From an uncultured Campylobacter sp. (GTDB lineage: Bacteria > Campylobacterota > Campylobacteria > Campylobacterales > Campylobacteraceae), in NCBI GenBank assembly GCA_937875715.1, contig CALEHZ010000180.1:1-5313 (forward strand): a stretch of 5,313 nucleotides of DNA, in the 5' to 3' direction. How positions within the stretch are numbered: the first letter of the stretch is position 1; each line of letters starts with the position of its first letter. Shown here one piece after another: positions 1 through 5,313 of this stretch. Position numbers and translations under genes: made by a program. The notes below the pieces were generated by a model, which saw nothing but the letters and a program-made list of their open reading frames with translations, was not told the origin of the DNA and searched no databases.

Positions 1-951
1 GTTATAATAGATGGACAACTTTACAAAAAATTAGATGGTGATGAAATAGAGAAGATAAATGCTTCAAATTCATATACTATAGGTTCAAATGAATCATCTA
101 CTAATGAAGTTAGATTTAGATTAATAAATGAAAACAACTTAGAATATAACGGTGTAGTTAGAGCTAAATTTAATCAAAATAAAGATTTAAGCAATATAAA
201 AATATCAAGAAGTAATGACTATGTAGGAATGAATTTAGATTTATCTGATACTGGATATTTGGCTGGAGATAAGTTAATTGTAACTATTAAAAATCTAGAT
301 TTAGATGATACTGTAGTATCAAAAAGAACATATACTGTAGGAGAAAATAAGATAATAACAGTTTATCCAGATAGTGGAAAAACTTTCTATAGTGGAAATT
401 ATGAAATAACTATAACTGATTCTAATGGAAAAACTGAAGTTATAAAATATACTCACTCTGTTGCTAAAATAGCAGGAGCTACAATATCTGCAACTCAAGA
501 TGGAAATGTAACTCTTAAATGGGATACTCCATCTGAACAAGTTACTTCAGTTGAAATCTTATGGGATAAGACTACTGAGTTTGATGACGCTAATTTAGTT
601 AAAGTAGATAAAGGTAATAATTCAGTTACTTTTAATAGTGGTCAGACACCTGGAAATCCAGTTTATTGTATAGTGAATTTCCTAGATTCTCAAGGAAGAT
701 TAGTTCAACAAGACTCATTAAGCGTTAAAATACCAAATGATCAGTCTAATAGCTTAGTTAACTTTAAAATAACAGAGAAAAGTAATACAAGCGTAGAACT
801 TACTTGGAATAAAACTTCTAATAAACCTTTTGTAAAAGCTCGTTTAACTATAAATGATAAAGTATTTGATTTAAAAGATTATCCAAGCCTTGCTTATGAT
901 GATTTAGTAAAATATTTTGGCAAAGATGAAGTGAATTTAATAAAAAATTAG
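1..951 (+). CDS. 3' part of a fibronectin-III-like, probably extracellular protein
   Basis: The reading frame is open from the first base of the window to TAG at 949-951, so 316 codons of the C-terminal part are visible and the start lies outside. The in-frame ATG at 229 is internal, because coding sequence of the same character runs upstream of it. The protein is rich in Asn, Thr, Ser, Asp and Val and has the alternating pattern of stacked beta-sandwich modules. The clearest module is fibronectin-III-like, about residues 159-244, with the 'VTLKWDTP' strand-B tryptophan. A second begins at about residue 252 ('VELTWNK') but seems to lack its last strands and runs into a short tail ending 'FGKDEVNLIKN'. 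No membrane anchor, sortase motif or autotransporter barrel is visible. A surface adhesin or S-layer-like protein is plausible, and a phage tail-associated protein cannot be excluded. Arg is nearly always AGA, unlike the genes to the right, which suggests a separate origin. Confidence 0.8.
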   Translation, partial: VIIDGQLYKKLDGDEIEKINASNSYTIGSNESSTNEVRFRLINENNLEYNGVVRAKFNQNKDLSNIKISRSNDYVGMNLDLSDTGYLAGDKLIVTIKNLDLDDTVVSKRTYTVGENKIITVYPDSGKTFYSGNYEITITDSNGKTEVIKYTHSVAKIAGATISATQDGNVTLKWDTPSEQVTSVEILWDKTTEFDDANLVKVDKGNNSVTFNSGQTPGNPVYCIVNFLDSQGRLVQQDSLSVKIPNDQSNSLVNFKITEKSNTSVELTWNKTSNKPFVKARLTINDKVFDLKDYPSLAYDDLVKYFGKDEVNLIKN

Positions 952-998
952 CAAAAATACTTGACTTTTCTTTTTTAAGATGATATTAAAGCGAATTA

Positions 999-1007
999 TG
1001 CTAGAAT
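999..1007 (+). promoter_or_regulatory. Putative sigma-70 extended -10 promoter for the two-gene operon
   Basis: The segment reads TGCTAGAAT, an extended -10 element (TGn followed by TAGAAT, one mismatch to TATAAT). It lies 25 bases before the ATG at 1033 and follows a T-rich stretch at 963-976. That matches the known Campylobacter/Helicobacter pattern, in which the -35 box is weak and replaced by T-rich signal. A TTGACT at 961-966 is too far from this -10 to be its -35, but it could pair with TATTAA at 984-989 as an alternative promoter with a 17-base spacer. Transcription would start at about 1013-1015, giving a short leader. Confidence 0.55.
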
Positions 1008-1032
1008 TCCGCCCAAATTTTTGGGGACGAAT

Positions 1033-1257
1033 ATGAATGTTTTTAGTTTGGATAGATTACAAAATGCTTTCAGCACGGTTTTTGCCAATAAACAAGAACT
1101 TTTAAATAGTGGCAAAATAGAAAATCATGTGAATAAGGATGATGCCGAGTTGCTACAAAAATTCGCAGATGGTGATGAAGCCGTGGTGCAGCAGTTTACA
1201 CAATTAAATGATGATGATATTTGTGTAATGAAAGCATTAGGGCTAAAAAGTGAGTAG
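1033..1257 (+). CDS. Small acidic protein of unknown function, first gene of a coupled pair
   Basis: This encodes 74 aa, starting at ATG 1033 and ending with TAG at 1255-1257. I prefer this start over the in-frame TTG at 1021 because GGGGA at 1023-1027 sits five bases before the ATG and would serve as its ribosome binding site. The protein is acidic and predicted to be mostly helical, with an acidic stretch near residues 35-60 ('KDDAELL', 'NDDDI'). It has no cysteine pairs apart from a single Cys, no signal peptide and no membrane segment, so it is probably cytoplasmic. I do not recognise the family. Its end overlaps the start of the next gene by eight bases, so the two are very probably co-translated. 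A toxin-antitoxin or phage-regulatory pair is one possible reading, but no motif supports it. Confidence 0.75.
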   Translation: MNVFSLDRLQNAFSTVFANKQELLNSGKIENHVNKDDAELLQKFADGDEAVVQQFTQLNDDDICVMKALGLKSE

Positions 1258-1693
1258 TATTGATTTAAATGCTGCCCACAGAGCTTTAAATGCTTTTAAC
1301 AAGTTTTTAAAAAATAACCATAATATCAGCGTTAGTGAAGAAGAAGCTGATGAGCTTTTAATTTCTACCTTTAATCAATACGCAAAACACATAGAAAAAC
1401 ACGATATTCATGTAAATGCTGCGTGTCCTTATAAAATGTTGTCTTGGATATCTTTTTTATTGGCTGAAAAATATAAAGATGATGAAATAAAGGCAAAAAT
1501 GTTTTTGAATGCTGGCGCAAAAACAATGAGAGCATTGTTAGCTAGGCGTGCTAAAACGCCAAATGATAATGTCACAAAGCTTATAAATATGTGCATGGCA
1601 GAAATTAAAGAAGATGGAATAGTAGGCATAGGCAGGAATGGATTTTATATGTCTTTTAAATTATTAAGTGAATCTAATATTATACATAAATAA
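1250..1693 (+). CDS. Hypothetical all-helical protein, second gene of the coupled pair
   Basis: This encodes 147 aa from GTG at 1250 to TAA at 1691-1693. The next in-frame Met is residue 63, so the GTG is the only start that keeps the conserved-looking N-terminus. AGGG at 1239-1242 lies seven bases upstream, inside the preceding gene, and the two genes overlap by eight bases, which indicates translational coupling. The protein appears almost entirely helical. It has an acidic segment at residues 29-36 ('SEEEADEL'), two cysteines (59 and 115) and a basic patch at about 92-102 ('TMRALLARRAK') that could contact nucleic acid or a partner. There is no signal peptide or transmembrane helix. I do not recognise the family and assign no function. 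The gene converges on the phage tail gene with a six-base gap. Confidence 0.75.
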   Translation: MSSIDLNAAHRALNAFNKFLKNNHNISVSEEEADELLISTFNQYAKHIEKHDIHVNAACPYKMLSWISFLLAEKYKDDEIKAKMFLNAGAKTMRALLARRAKTPNDNVTKLINMCMAEIKEDGIVGIGRNGFYMSFKLLSESNIIHK

Positions 1694-1699
1694 TAGTAA

Positions 1700-2242
1700 T
1701 TAACTCATCCCTAGTTCATTATTCATCGCACTTATGCGGCTTTCTAGCACTTCTTTTATATAGCCTTTTGCGCGTTGCACGGCTGGGCGCATAAATGGTC
1801 TAGGCTGAACAAATCCGTGTGTTTGACCTTTGTAGCTTCTTTCGCCTTTGTGGCTTATATAGTGTCCATACTCTACCATATGAGCGTAGTATGCGCTTAG
1901 CTGTGCCTTGCCAGTGCTAGAATATCCTGCTAGATAGACTTTTTTGCCTTTGTATTTCATACGCTCGTAGCTTTTTTTACTTACTTTGCGTATTTTTCGC
2001 ACGAAAATAGCGCGTTTTATAATAGCTGGGCTTGGTGAGCGTGAGCTAGCGTCTATGATATGTTTTGCCATTTCGCCGCTGTCTTTTGGGGCGTGGGTTC
2101 TAGCATCATCTCTAATCCGCCTTGTAATTTCTTTTAATGCTGGCTCGCAGGCTTTACGCCTAATGTTTTGCGGATATGCTTTTAGGGCATTCATTAAGGT
2201 TTCTAACCCTTCAACCTTAAAACTCATATAATCATCAGCCAT
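1700..2242 (-). CDS. HK97 gp10-like phage tail component
   Basis: The 180-aa product matches the HK97 gp10-like family, a small virion protein involved in tail completion or head-tail joining in siphophages. The N-terminus has the family pattern: 'VEGLETLMNALKAYP' (residues 10-24), a helix with 'RDDARTHAPKDSGEM' (44-58, the usual 'a.aPvdTG.L' motif), and in the C-terminal half 'YYAHMVEYGHY' (118-128) and 'PRPFMRPAVQRA' (147-158, the typical 'PFlrPA' motif). The length is normal for the family, so the gene looks intact. It starts at ATG 2242, with AAGGAG (2248-2253 on the complement) five bases upstream; the TAA of the methyltransferase frame overlaps this ribosome binding site. It is the last gene of the minus-strand phage block. 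The tail genes that normally follow it are absent here. Confidence 0.85.
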   Translation of the reverse strand: MADDYMSFKVEGLETLMNALKAYPQNIRRKACEPALKEITRRIRDDARTHAPKDSGEMAKHIIDASSRSPSPAIIKRAIFVRKIRKVSKKSYERMKYKGKKVYLAGYSSTGKAQLSAYYAHMVEYGHYISHKGERSYKGQTHGFVQPRPFMRPAVQRAKGYIKEVLESRISAMNNELGMS

Positions 2243-2254
2243 TTTTGCTCCTTA
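2235..2254 (-). repeat. Direct repeat copy B: ribosome binding site and start of the tail gene
   Basis: These 20 bases are identical to 3280-3299. They include AAGGAG, the spacer, ATG and the next codon (Ala) of the gp10-like gene. Similarity continues upstream in imperfect form (AAAATC-GC versus AAAATCACGC on the coding strand), giving about 30 related bases. The copies flank the methyltransferase gene. Confidence 0.9.
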
Positions 2255-3287
2255 TGCGATTTTAGCTTTTATATTTTGTTCGCAAATTGGCGTAAATAAA
2301 TGCTCTTGTTTGATTTTACCTGTGCCTTTGCCGTTTAATTTCTGCCTTTTTGCTACATTATAAACGCTTTTAAATCTATCAAGGGGCATTTCATATTCGC
2401 TTATAAAAACTTTATAGTCCTTTTTGGCTAGATTTTCCACAAAGTCATAAAATCCAGCGTGATTAAAATCGCCACTGATATAACCCGCTGTATTTATATA
2501 AGGTGGGTCGCAATAAATCACGCACTCATCTGGAGCTGGTAAATCTATATTTAAATAAGAGTCTTGAAATATTTGTAAATTTTTACAATCCAAGCATTCA
2601 AGTTCTCTTAACCTTTCTAGCCTTCGTAAAGAATCTGAACCAGCTAAGCCTTCTATTGAATTAGCAAAATCATACAATGCTAAAAGCCCCCCCCCCTGAA
2701 GCTTTATTTTGTCTTACAACTTCTTTTTTAAATGCTAGCCTGCGCTCTTTGCTATTTGGCAGATTTAAAAGAGAAGTTACATTAAAGCCATATTCTCGCA
2801 AAGGTAAAGGGTTTTTCTCTACTACAAATTGCCATAATGCTTTATTAAATAATTCTAGTTTGCTATTATATAAATAATTATTTTTGCCACCCTTAGTGCC
2901 AAAGCTCCAAATATAGCGTATATAAGGGTCGCTTGTGTGTAGTTCTTTATACATTTCACGGCTTATCCATCGTTTTTCATCTTTAAACTTGCCTTTTATA
3001 GCATCTAAAAATAGCTGTGGCGCATCGCCTATATCATTTGCTATAAATCGCTCGTATTTACCACTAAGCATTGCGCAATGTGTCATCGCACAGCCACCAG
3101 CGAATAAATCTACAAAGTATTTAGCACTCGGCATTTGTGCTATCAATCTCTCTGCGATTTGATTTTTGCTACCCATATAGCCCACGCCGTAGCGTTTTAC
3201 CTTTTGGCTTTTATTATTTGTTGGCGTTTTAGCACCCAAAAACTCAGGGTAAAAATCCCACAAAAATTGCTCTTTATATTCAGCCAT
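2252..3287 (-). CDS. D12-class (Dam-like) adenine DNA methyltransferase, out of frame at a G10 tract (probably phase-variable, OFF)
   Basis: Two reading frames make one N6-adenine DNA methyltransferase. The first half (ATG 3287 to TGA 2670-2672, 205 aa) has 'YMGSKNQIAERL' (37-48) and the AdoMet-binding motif 'DLFAGG' (60-65), plus 'ANDIGDA' (83-89). The second half (down to TAA 2252-2254) has the catalytic 'DPPY' and 'VFISEY'. They are separated by ten G on the coding strand (2687-2696). With ten, the frame reads three Gly, then AFSIV and a stop. Removing one G, or adding two, gives Gly-Gly-Gly-Leu-Leu-Ala and continues into the second half: 344 aa for nine G, with DPPY at about 260-263. A Leu/Arg/Glu-rich helical segment ('LRRLERLRELECL') follows the tract. 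AAGGAG at 3293-3298 lies five bases before the start, and the gene overlaps the portal stop by eight bases. The target sequence cannot be read from this; GATC is only a guess. A decayed gene or a homopolymer sequencing error is the alternative. Confidence 0.85.
2687..2696 (-). repeat. G10 homopolymer tract (slipped-strand switch)
   Basis: Ten consecutive C on the plus strand are ten G on the coding strand of the methyltransferase, placed between its AdoMet-binding and DPPY halves. Poly-G tracts of about 8-12 are the known phase-variation device of Campylobacter and Helicobacter. By my frame count, lengths divisible by three (9 or 12) give the full protein, while 10 and 11 truncate it. No other G or C run of comparable length occurs in the window. 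Confidence 0.9.
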
Positions 3288-3299
3288 TTTTGCTCCTTA
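3280..3299 (-). repeat. Direct repeat copy A: ribosome binding site and start of the methyltransferase
   Basis: This is identical over 20 bases to 2235-2254. It contains the AAGGAG, spacer, ATG and Ala codon of the methyltransferase and overlaps the last codons and stop of the portal frame. The stop context differs: here the portal frame reads through the ribosome binding site and ends at TGA 3280-3282, while in copy B the TAA of the upstream gene touches the AAGGAG. Confidence 0.9.
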
Positions 3300-3331
3300 G
3301 GCGTGATTTTGGAATGTAGCTTTTTTGCTTT

Positions 3332-3358
3332 GAATTTTCTGAATTTTCTGAATTTTCT
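3332..3358 (-). repeat. 9-base tandem repeat in the portal tail
   Basis: Three perfect copies of GAATTTTCT lie end to end on the plus strand, followed by a partial degenerate fourth (GAGTTTCC). They encode a repeated Ser-Glu-Asn tripeptide near the portal C-terminus. The unit is a multiple of three, so slippage would change the tail length without shifting the frame. Confidence 0.85.
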
Positions 3359-3843
3359 GAGTTTCCAGCTTCGTCCATATTTAAAGGCTGTAAGTAAATA
3401 TCGCCATTTTCTATGTCGTTTAAATCCTCTAATTTTCGTATGTCATTTGCGCTATAAACGCCGATATTTCTGCCTATATTATAAGCTTCAAAGCGGCTTT
3501 TCATGTCGCCACGAAGTAACCCAGCTAGATTAAACTTAAAATAGTATTTTTCTTGTTCGCTCTCATTTAAAAGGCGGTGATTAAATGCCTTTTCTATCAT
3601 CTCACAAAGTGGGCGAATAGTGCTATCCACAAAGGTGATTTTTAGCTGTTCGGCATTATCAAATGTCGCCCTACTCAAATCGCCGATTAAATGCGGTGGC
3701 ACTCTAAAAATCCTAGCAATATCAGCTACTTGAAAGTTTTTAAGCTCCAAAAACTGCGCATCTGAGTTATTTAGGCTTAAGGCTTGAAACTTCGCCCCAC
3801 CTTCAAGCACTAAAGTTAAATAATGCTTTTTAAAAACTTTTGC

Positions 3844-3935
3844 TCACTGTGTTGTGGCTTAAAGCCCCACTGCTGTTTTAAAGGACGAAGCTCTTGTATG
3901 CCCCCTTGCTTTAAGTGGCAAATCCAGCCAAATGT
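3844..3935. other. Junction between the phage remnant and the Sel1/LprI gene; no assignable gene
   Basis: On the minus strand the portal frame is broken here by TGA at 3844-3846 and by a further TAA about 15 bases upstream. A different minus-strand frame is open for 39 codons (3935 down to a stop at 3816-3818) and contains 'ELRPLKQQWGFKPQHSEQK'. That could be frameshifted portal sequence, an unrelated fragment, or chance. A small imperfect hairpin lies at 3854-3870 (GTGGCTT/AAG..CCAC) but has no T tract. I see no attachment site or insertion-sequence end. Confidence 0.5.
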
Positions 3936-4907
3936 TTATTTTAGCTTATCAAAAACCAAAGACAAAAACTCCACTTCCTGCGCGTTTATCATGCTCTCTG
4001 CCCCTTTTAGCTCGTATTTTTTGGCGATTTGGATTTTTTGCTCTTTGTATTTCACCCAGGCTCTTTGCGCGGCTCGCATTTTGTCTTTTTTCTCATTATC
4101 CAGAGCTTTCATGATTTTTTTATAAAGTGCGTTTAGCTCATCATCAAGCTCTTTGGCACTTTTTTTCAAATCTCCACTTTCAAAATCCTTTTTATCCAAA
4201 ATATTTTCTAAAAAATCAAGCTCATTTTGCGAAATTTTTTCAAATACTCCAGCCTTACGAAGCCCCAAAATTTCAGCTATTTCATCAGTTTTTGTCCTAT
4301 AATCCCTAAAAAGCTCATAAAACCCCCTCTCATCTACATCAGCAAAAGCATAATCAACCGCAAAAAACGCAGCCTCCAAGGCCAGATGATACTGCTCGCC
4401 GCGGTTTTCTAGCTCTTTACAGCTTGGCCTGTCCTCCGCTCGCCCTCTTATCTCCCATCTACACGCGTTTTGTAACACTGGCCCATCATTTGCCCCCACT
4501 TGCTGCGAATAATACTCCAAAAGAAAATCACAAGAGCGCTGCGGAATGTCAAATTTTAACAAATTAACCATATAGCTAGGCGCAGCGCAATACTCCTCAT
4601 ACATTTCTATCGCCTTTTGCTCGTTTTTTGCCACGCCTTTGCCTTCAAAGTACATTTTTGCCACATCCATACAAGAGGGCTCAAAGCCGTATTCACAAGC
4701 CTTGGAATTGTATTCAAAGTTTAGTTTTTCATCCTTTGGCGCATACTCGCTGCCGTTTGCATACTCATCAGCCACATTCATACAAGAAAAAGCGATTTTA
4801 TCATTATAACAGGCTCTTTTGTCCTCCAAAAACTGCTCCTTTTTGCTGATCTCACCCTCATCGCCAAAGGCAAATACTGCTAATAAACAAAGTAGAAATT
4901 TTTTCAT
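3936..4907 (-). CDS. Secreted Sel1-repeat protein with C-terminal LprI-like (DUF1311) domain
   Basis: This encodes 323 aa, starting at ATG 4907 with AAGGA (4913-4917 on the complement) five bases upstream. The first 15 residues ('MKKFLLCLLAVFAFG') are a signal peptide, so the product is probably periplasmic. Residues 30-110 hold Sel1-like helical repeats with paired cysteines (33/42, 71/79) and the classic 'MYFEGKGVAKNEQKAIEMYEEYC' (85-107), resembling the cysteine-rich Hcp proteins of Helicobacter and Campylobacter, where such pairs form disulfides. Further cysteines are at 107, 126, 149 and 163. Residues 250-322 resemble the LprI family of periplasmic lysozyme inhibitors ('LDDELNALYKKIM' 254-266, 'AQRAWVKYKEQK' 280-291). 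The Cys that usually follows the Trp motif is replaced, so inhibitory activity is uncertain. The likely role is envelope protein interaction or lysozyme resistance. It probably shares an operon with the gene 36 bases upstream and looks chromosomal rather than phage-derived. Confidence 0.8.
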   Translation of the reverse strand: MKKFLLCLLAVFAFGDEGEISKKEQFLEDKRACYNDKIAFSCMNVADEYANGSEYAPKDEKLNFEYNSKACEYGFEPSCMDVAKMYFEGKGVAKNEQKAIEMYEEYCAAPSYMVNLLKFDIPQRSCDFLLEYYSQQVGANDGPVLQNACRWEIRGRAEDRPSCKELENRGEQYHLALEAAFFAVDYAFADVDERGFYELFRDYRTKTDEIAEILGLRKAGVFEKISQNELDFLENILDKKDFESGDLKKSAKELDDELNALYKKIMKALDNEKKDKMRAAQRAWVKYKEQKIQIAKKYELKGAESMINAQEVEFLSLVFDKLK

Positions 4908-4931
4908 TTTTATCCTTAATAAGTGGGATTA

Positions 4932-4945
4932 AAATTCTAGAATTT
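4932..4945. repeat. 14-base perfect palindrome overlapping a stop codon
   Basis: AAATTCTAGAATTT reads identically on both strands. It includes two bases of the TAA stop of the upstream minus-strand gene and lies 25 bases before the Sel1/LprI start. It is too short and A+T-rich to be an intrinsic terminator. It could be an operator or a chance palindrome. Confidence 0.4.
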
Positions 4946-5313
4946 AGCCCTCAAATTCTATCAAAAACATACCTATGTATCTGTCTTTTTGACCCTCTTC
5001 TTGTTCGTAAAACTCTGCCCTATAAAGCTTGCCAGCTTTATCAATGCTAAATTTTTTTATCATGTCTTTTTGCGTGATTTTTATGTCGCTTTCGTTTTTG
5101 TTTATGCCCTCATAGCCGATTACATTTACTCTTATATTTTCTTGGCTCTTGATTTCTATGCTATTTTTTACACTTAGCTTTGAGCCAAAGGCGACTATTT
5201 CATCATTGCCGTCTACTATCACCCTAGCTTGTTTGGCGTAAGAACTAAAAGAAAAATATTGCGGTCTAAGCCTTGTTAAAAAGCGATTTGCGTAGTAGAC
5301 ATTTATATTATTT
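4944..5313 (-). CDS. 3' part of an unrecognised beta-rich protein
   Basis: The frame is open from the right edge of the window to TAA at 4944-4946, about 122 codons, so the true start is outside. A GTG at 5220-5222 is a possible internal start, but coding sequence continues upstream of it without a stop ('YYANRFLTRLRPQYF'), so I treat the gene as truncated by the window. The visible part alternates short hydrophobic strands with charged turns ('VIVDGNDEIVAFGSKLSV', 'IRVNVIGYEG', 'RYIGMFLIEFEG') and has no cysteine, no transmembrane helix and no motif I can name. It could be a small beta-sandwich or an envelope protein. The next gene starts 36 bases after its stop on the same strand, so the two are probably co-transcribed. 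Confidence 0.65.
   Translation of the reverse strand, partial: NNINVYYANRFLTRLRPQYFSFSSYAKQARVIVDGNDEIVAFGSKLSVKNSIEIKSQENIRVNVIGYEGINKNESDIKITQKDMIKKFSIDKAGKLYRAEFYEQEEGQKDRYIGMFLIEFEG

Larger units (their letters stand above)
3280..3843 (-). pseudogene. Phage portal protein (HK97 type), N-terminal part missing
   Basis: The frame is open from just after an in-frame TGA at 3844-3846 to TGA at 3280-3282, about 187 codons. The protein is the C-terminal half of an HK97-type portal, the dodecameric ring through which DNA enters the capsid. Diagnostic segments are 'LVLEGGAKFQALSLN', 'DAQFLELKNFQVADIARIF', 'RVPPHLIGDLSRATFDN' and 'EAYNIGRNIGVYSANDIRKLE'. Complete portals of this family are roughly 380-420 aa, so about half is lost, including the clip and most of the wing. 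The residues just before 'LVLEGG' ('KVFKKHY') look shortened compared with the family as I remember it. A possible late start is GTG at 3808-3810, but no ribosome binding site supports a functional product. The C-terminus ends in a low-complexity 'SENSENSENS' tail. The gene leads the phage block and overlaps the methyltransferase start by eight bases. Confidence 0.85.

Noticed and set aside
961..1007. TTGACT at 961 paired with TAGAAT at 1002 as a standard promoter
   Set aside because: The spacer would be about 35 bases, twice the usual length; the -10 is therefore called as an extended -10 without that -35.
1697..1721. Imperfect inverted repeat between the convergent genes, a possible bidirectional terminator
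   Set aside because: The stem is two blocks of four A/T-rich pairs split by a mismatch, with a seven-base loop and no T tract; too weak to call.
2252..2677. Second half of the methyltransferase as an independent gene starting at a TTG
   Set aside because: The TTG has no ribosome binding site and the protein would lack the AdoMet-binding motif; the G-tract frameshift explains the arrangement better.
3135..3533. Plus-strand 132-codon open frame opposite the methyltransferase and portal
   Set aside because: It is antisense to two genes with clear family motifs; its Phe/Leu/Cys-rich composition is that of a reverse-strand shadow.
3823..4125. Plus-strand 100-codon open frame opposite the portal junction and Sel1/LprI gene
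   Set aside because: It lies antisense to a well-supported gene for most of its length, is rich in Cys, Phe and Ser as expected of a shadow frame, and has no ribosome binding site.
1..5313. CRISPR array, tRNA, rRNA or insertion sequence
   Set aside because: No regularly spaced repeats, cloverleaf-like segment, rRNA-like stretch, transposase motif or paired terminal inverted repeats were seen.

Overview
The window looks like DNA from a Campylobacterota species, most likely Campylobacter. The support is A+T-rich sequence, a poly-G tract inside a coding gene, a cysteine-rich Sel1-repeat secreted protein of the Helicobacter/Campylobacter type, and an extended -10 promoter without a matching -35. 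This is inference; there is no rRNA or other marker gene here to confirm it.

Layout. (1) Positions 1-951, plus strand: the 3' end of a gene for a beta-rich, probably extracellular protein with fibronectin-III-like modules. It is more A+T-rich than the rest and uses AGA almost exclusively for Arg. (2) Positions 952-1693, plus strand: a promoter followed by two overlapping, translationally coupled small genes (74 and 147 aa) that I do not recognise. (3) Positions 1700-3843, minus strand, convergent with region 2 and only 6 bases from it: a remnant of a tailed-phage (HK97-type) module. In transcription order it holds a portal protein lacking its N-terminal part, a D12-class (Dam-like) adenine DNA methyltransferase interrupted by a G10 tract, and an HK97 gp10-like tail component. 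(4) Positions 3844-3935: a junction with no clear gene. (5) Positions 3936-5313, minus strand: a secreted Sel1-repeat/LprI-domain protein, preceded by the 3' part of an unrecognised gene that runs off the window.

The most interesting element is the methyltransferase. As written (10 G on the coding strand) the reading frame hits a stop five codons after the tract. With 9 or 12 G the two halves join into one protein of about 344 aa (G9) carrying the cofactor-binding motif in the first half and the DPPY motif in the second. This is the architecture of an ON/OFF phase-variable methyltransferase. The gene is also bracketed by a 20-base identical direct repeat covering the ribosome binding site and start codon of both itself and the downstream tail gene, which suggests that it is a cassette that could be gained or lost cleanly.

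The phage block has no terminase, protease, capsid or full portal, so it cannot make particles from what is visible; the methyltransferase may be the part still under selection. I see no CRISPR array, tRNA, rRNA, insertion sequence or convincing intrinsic terminator.
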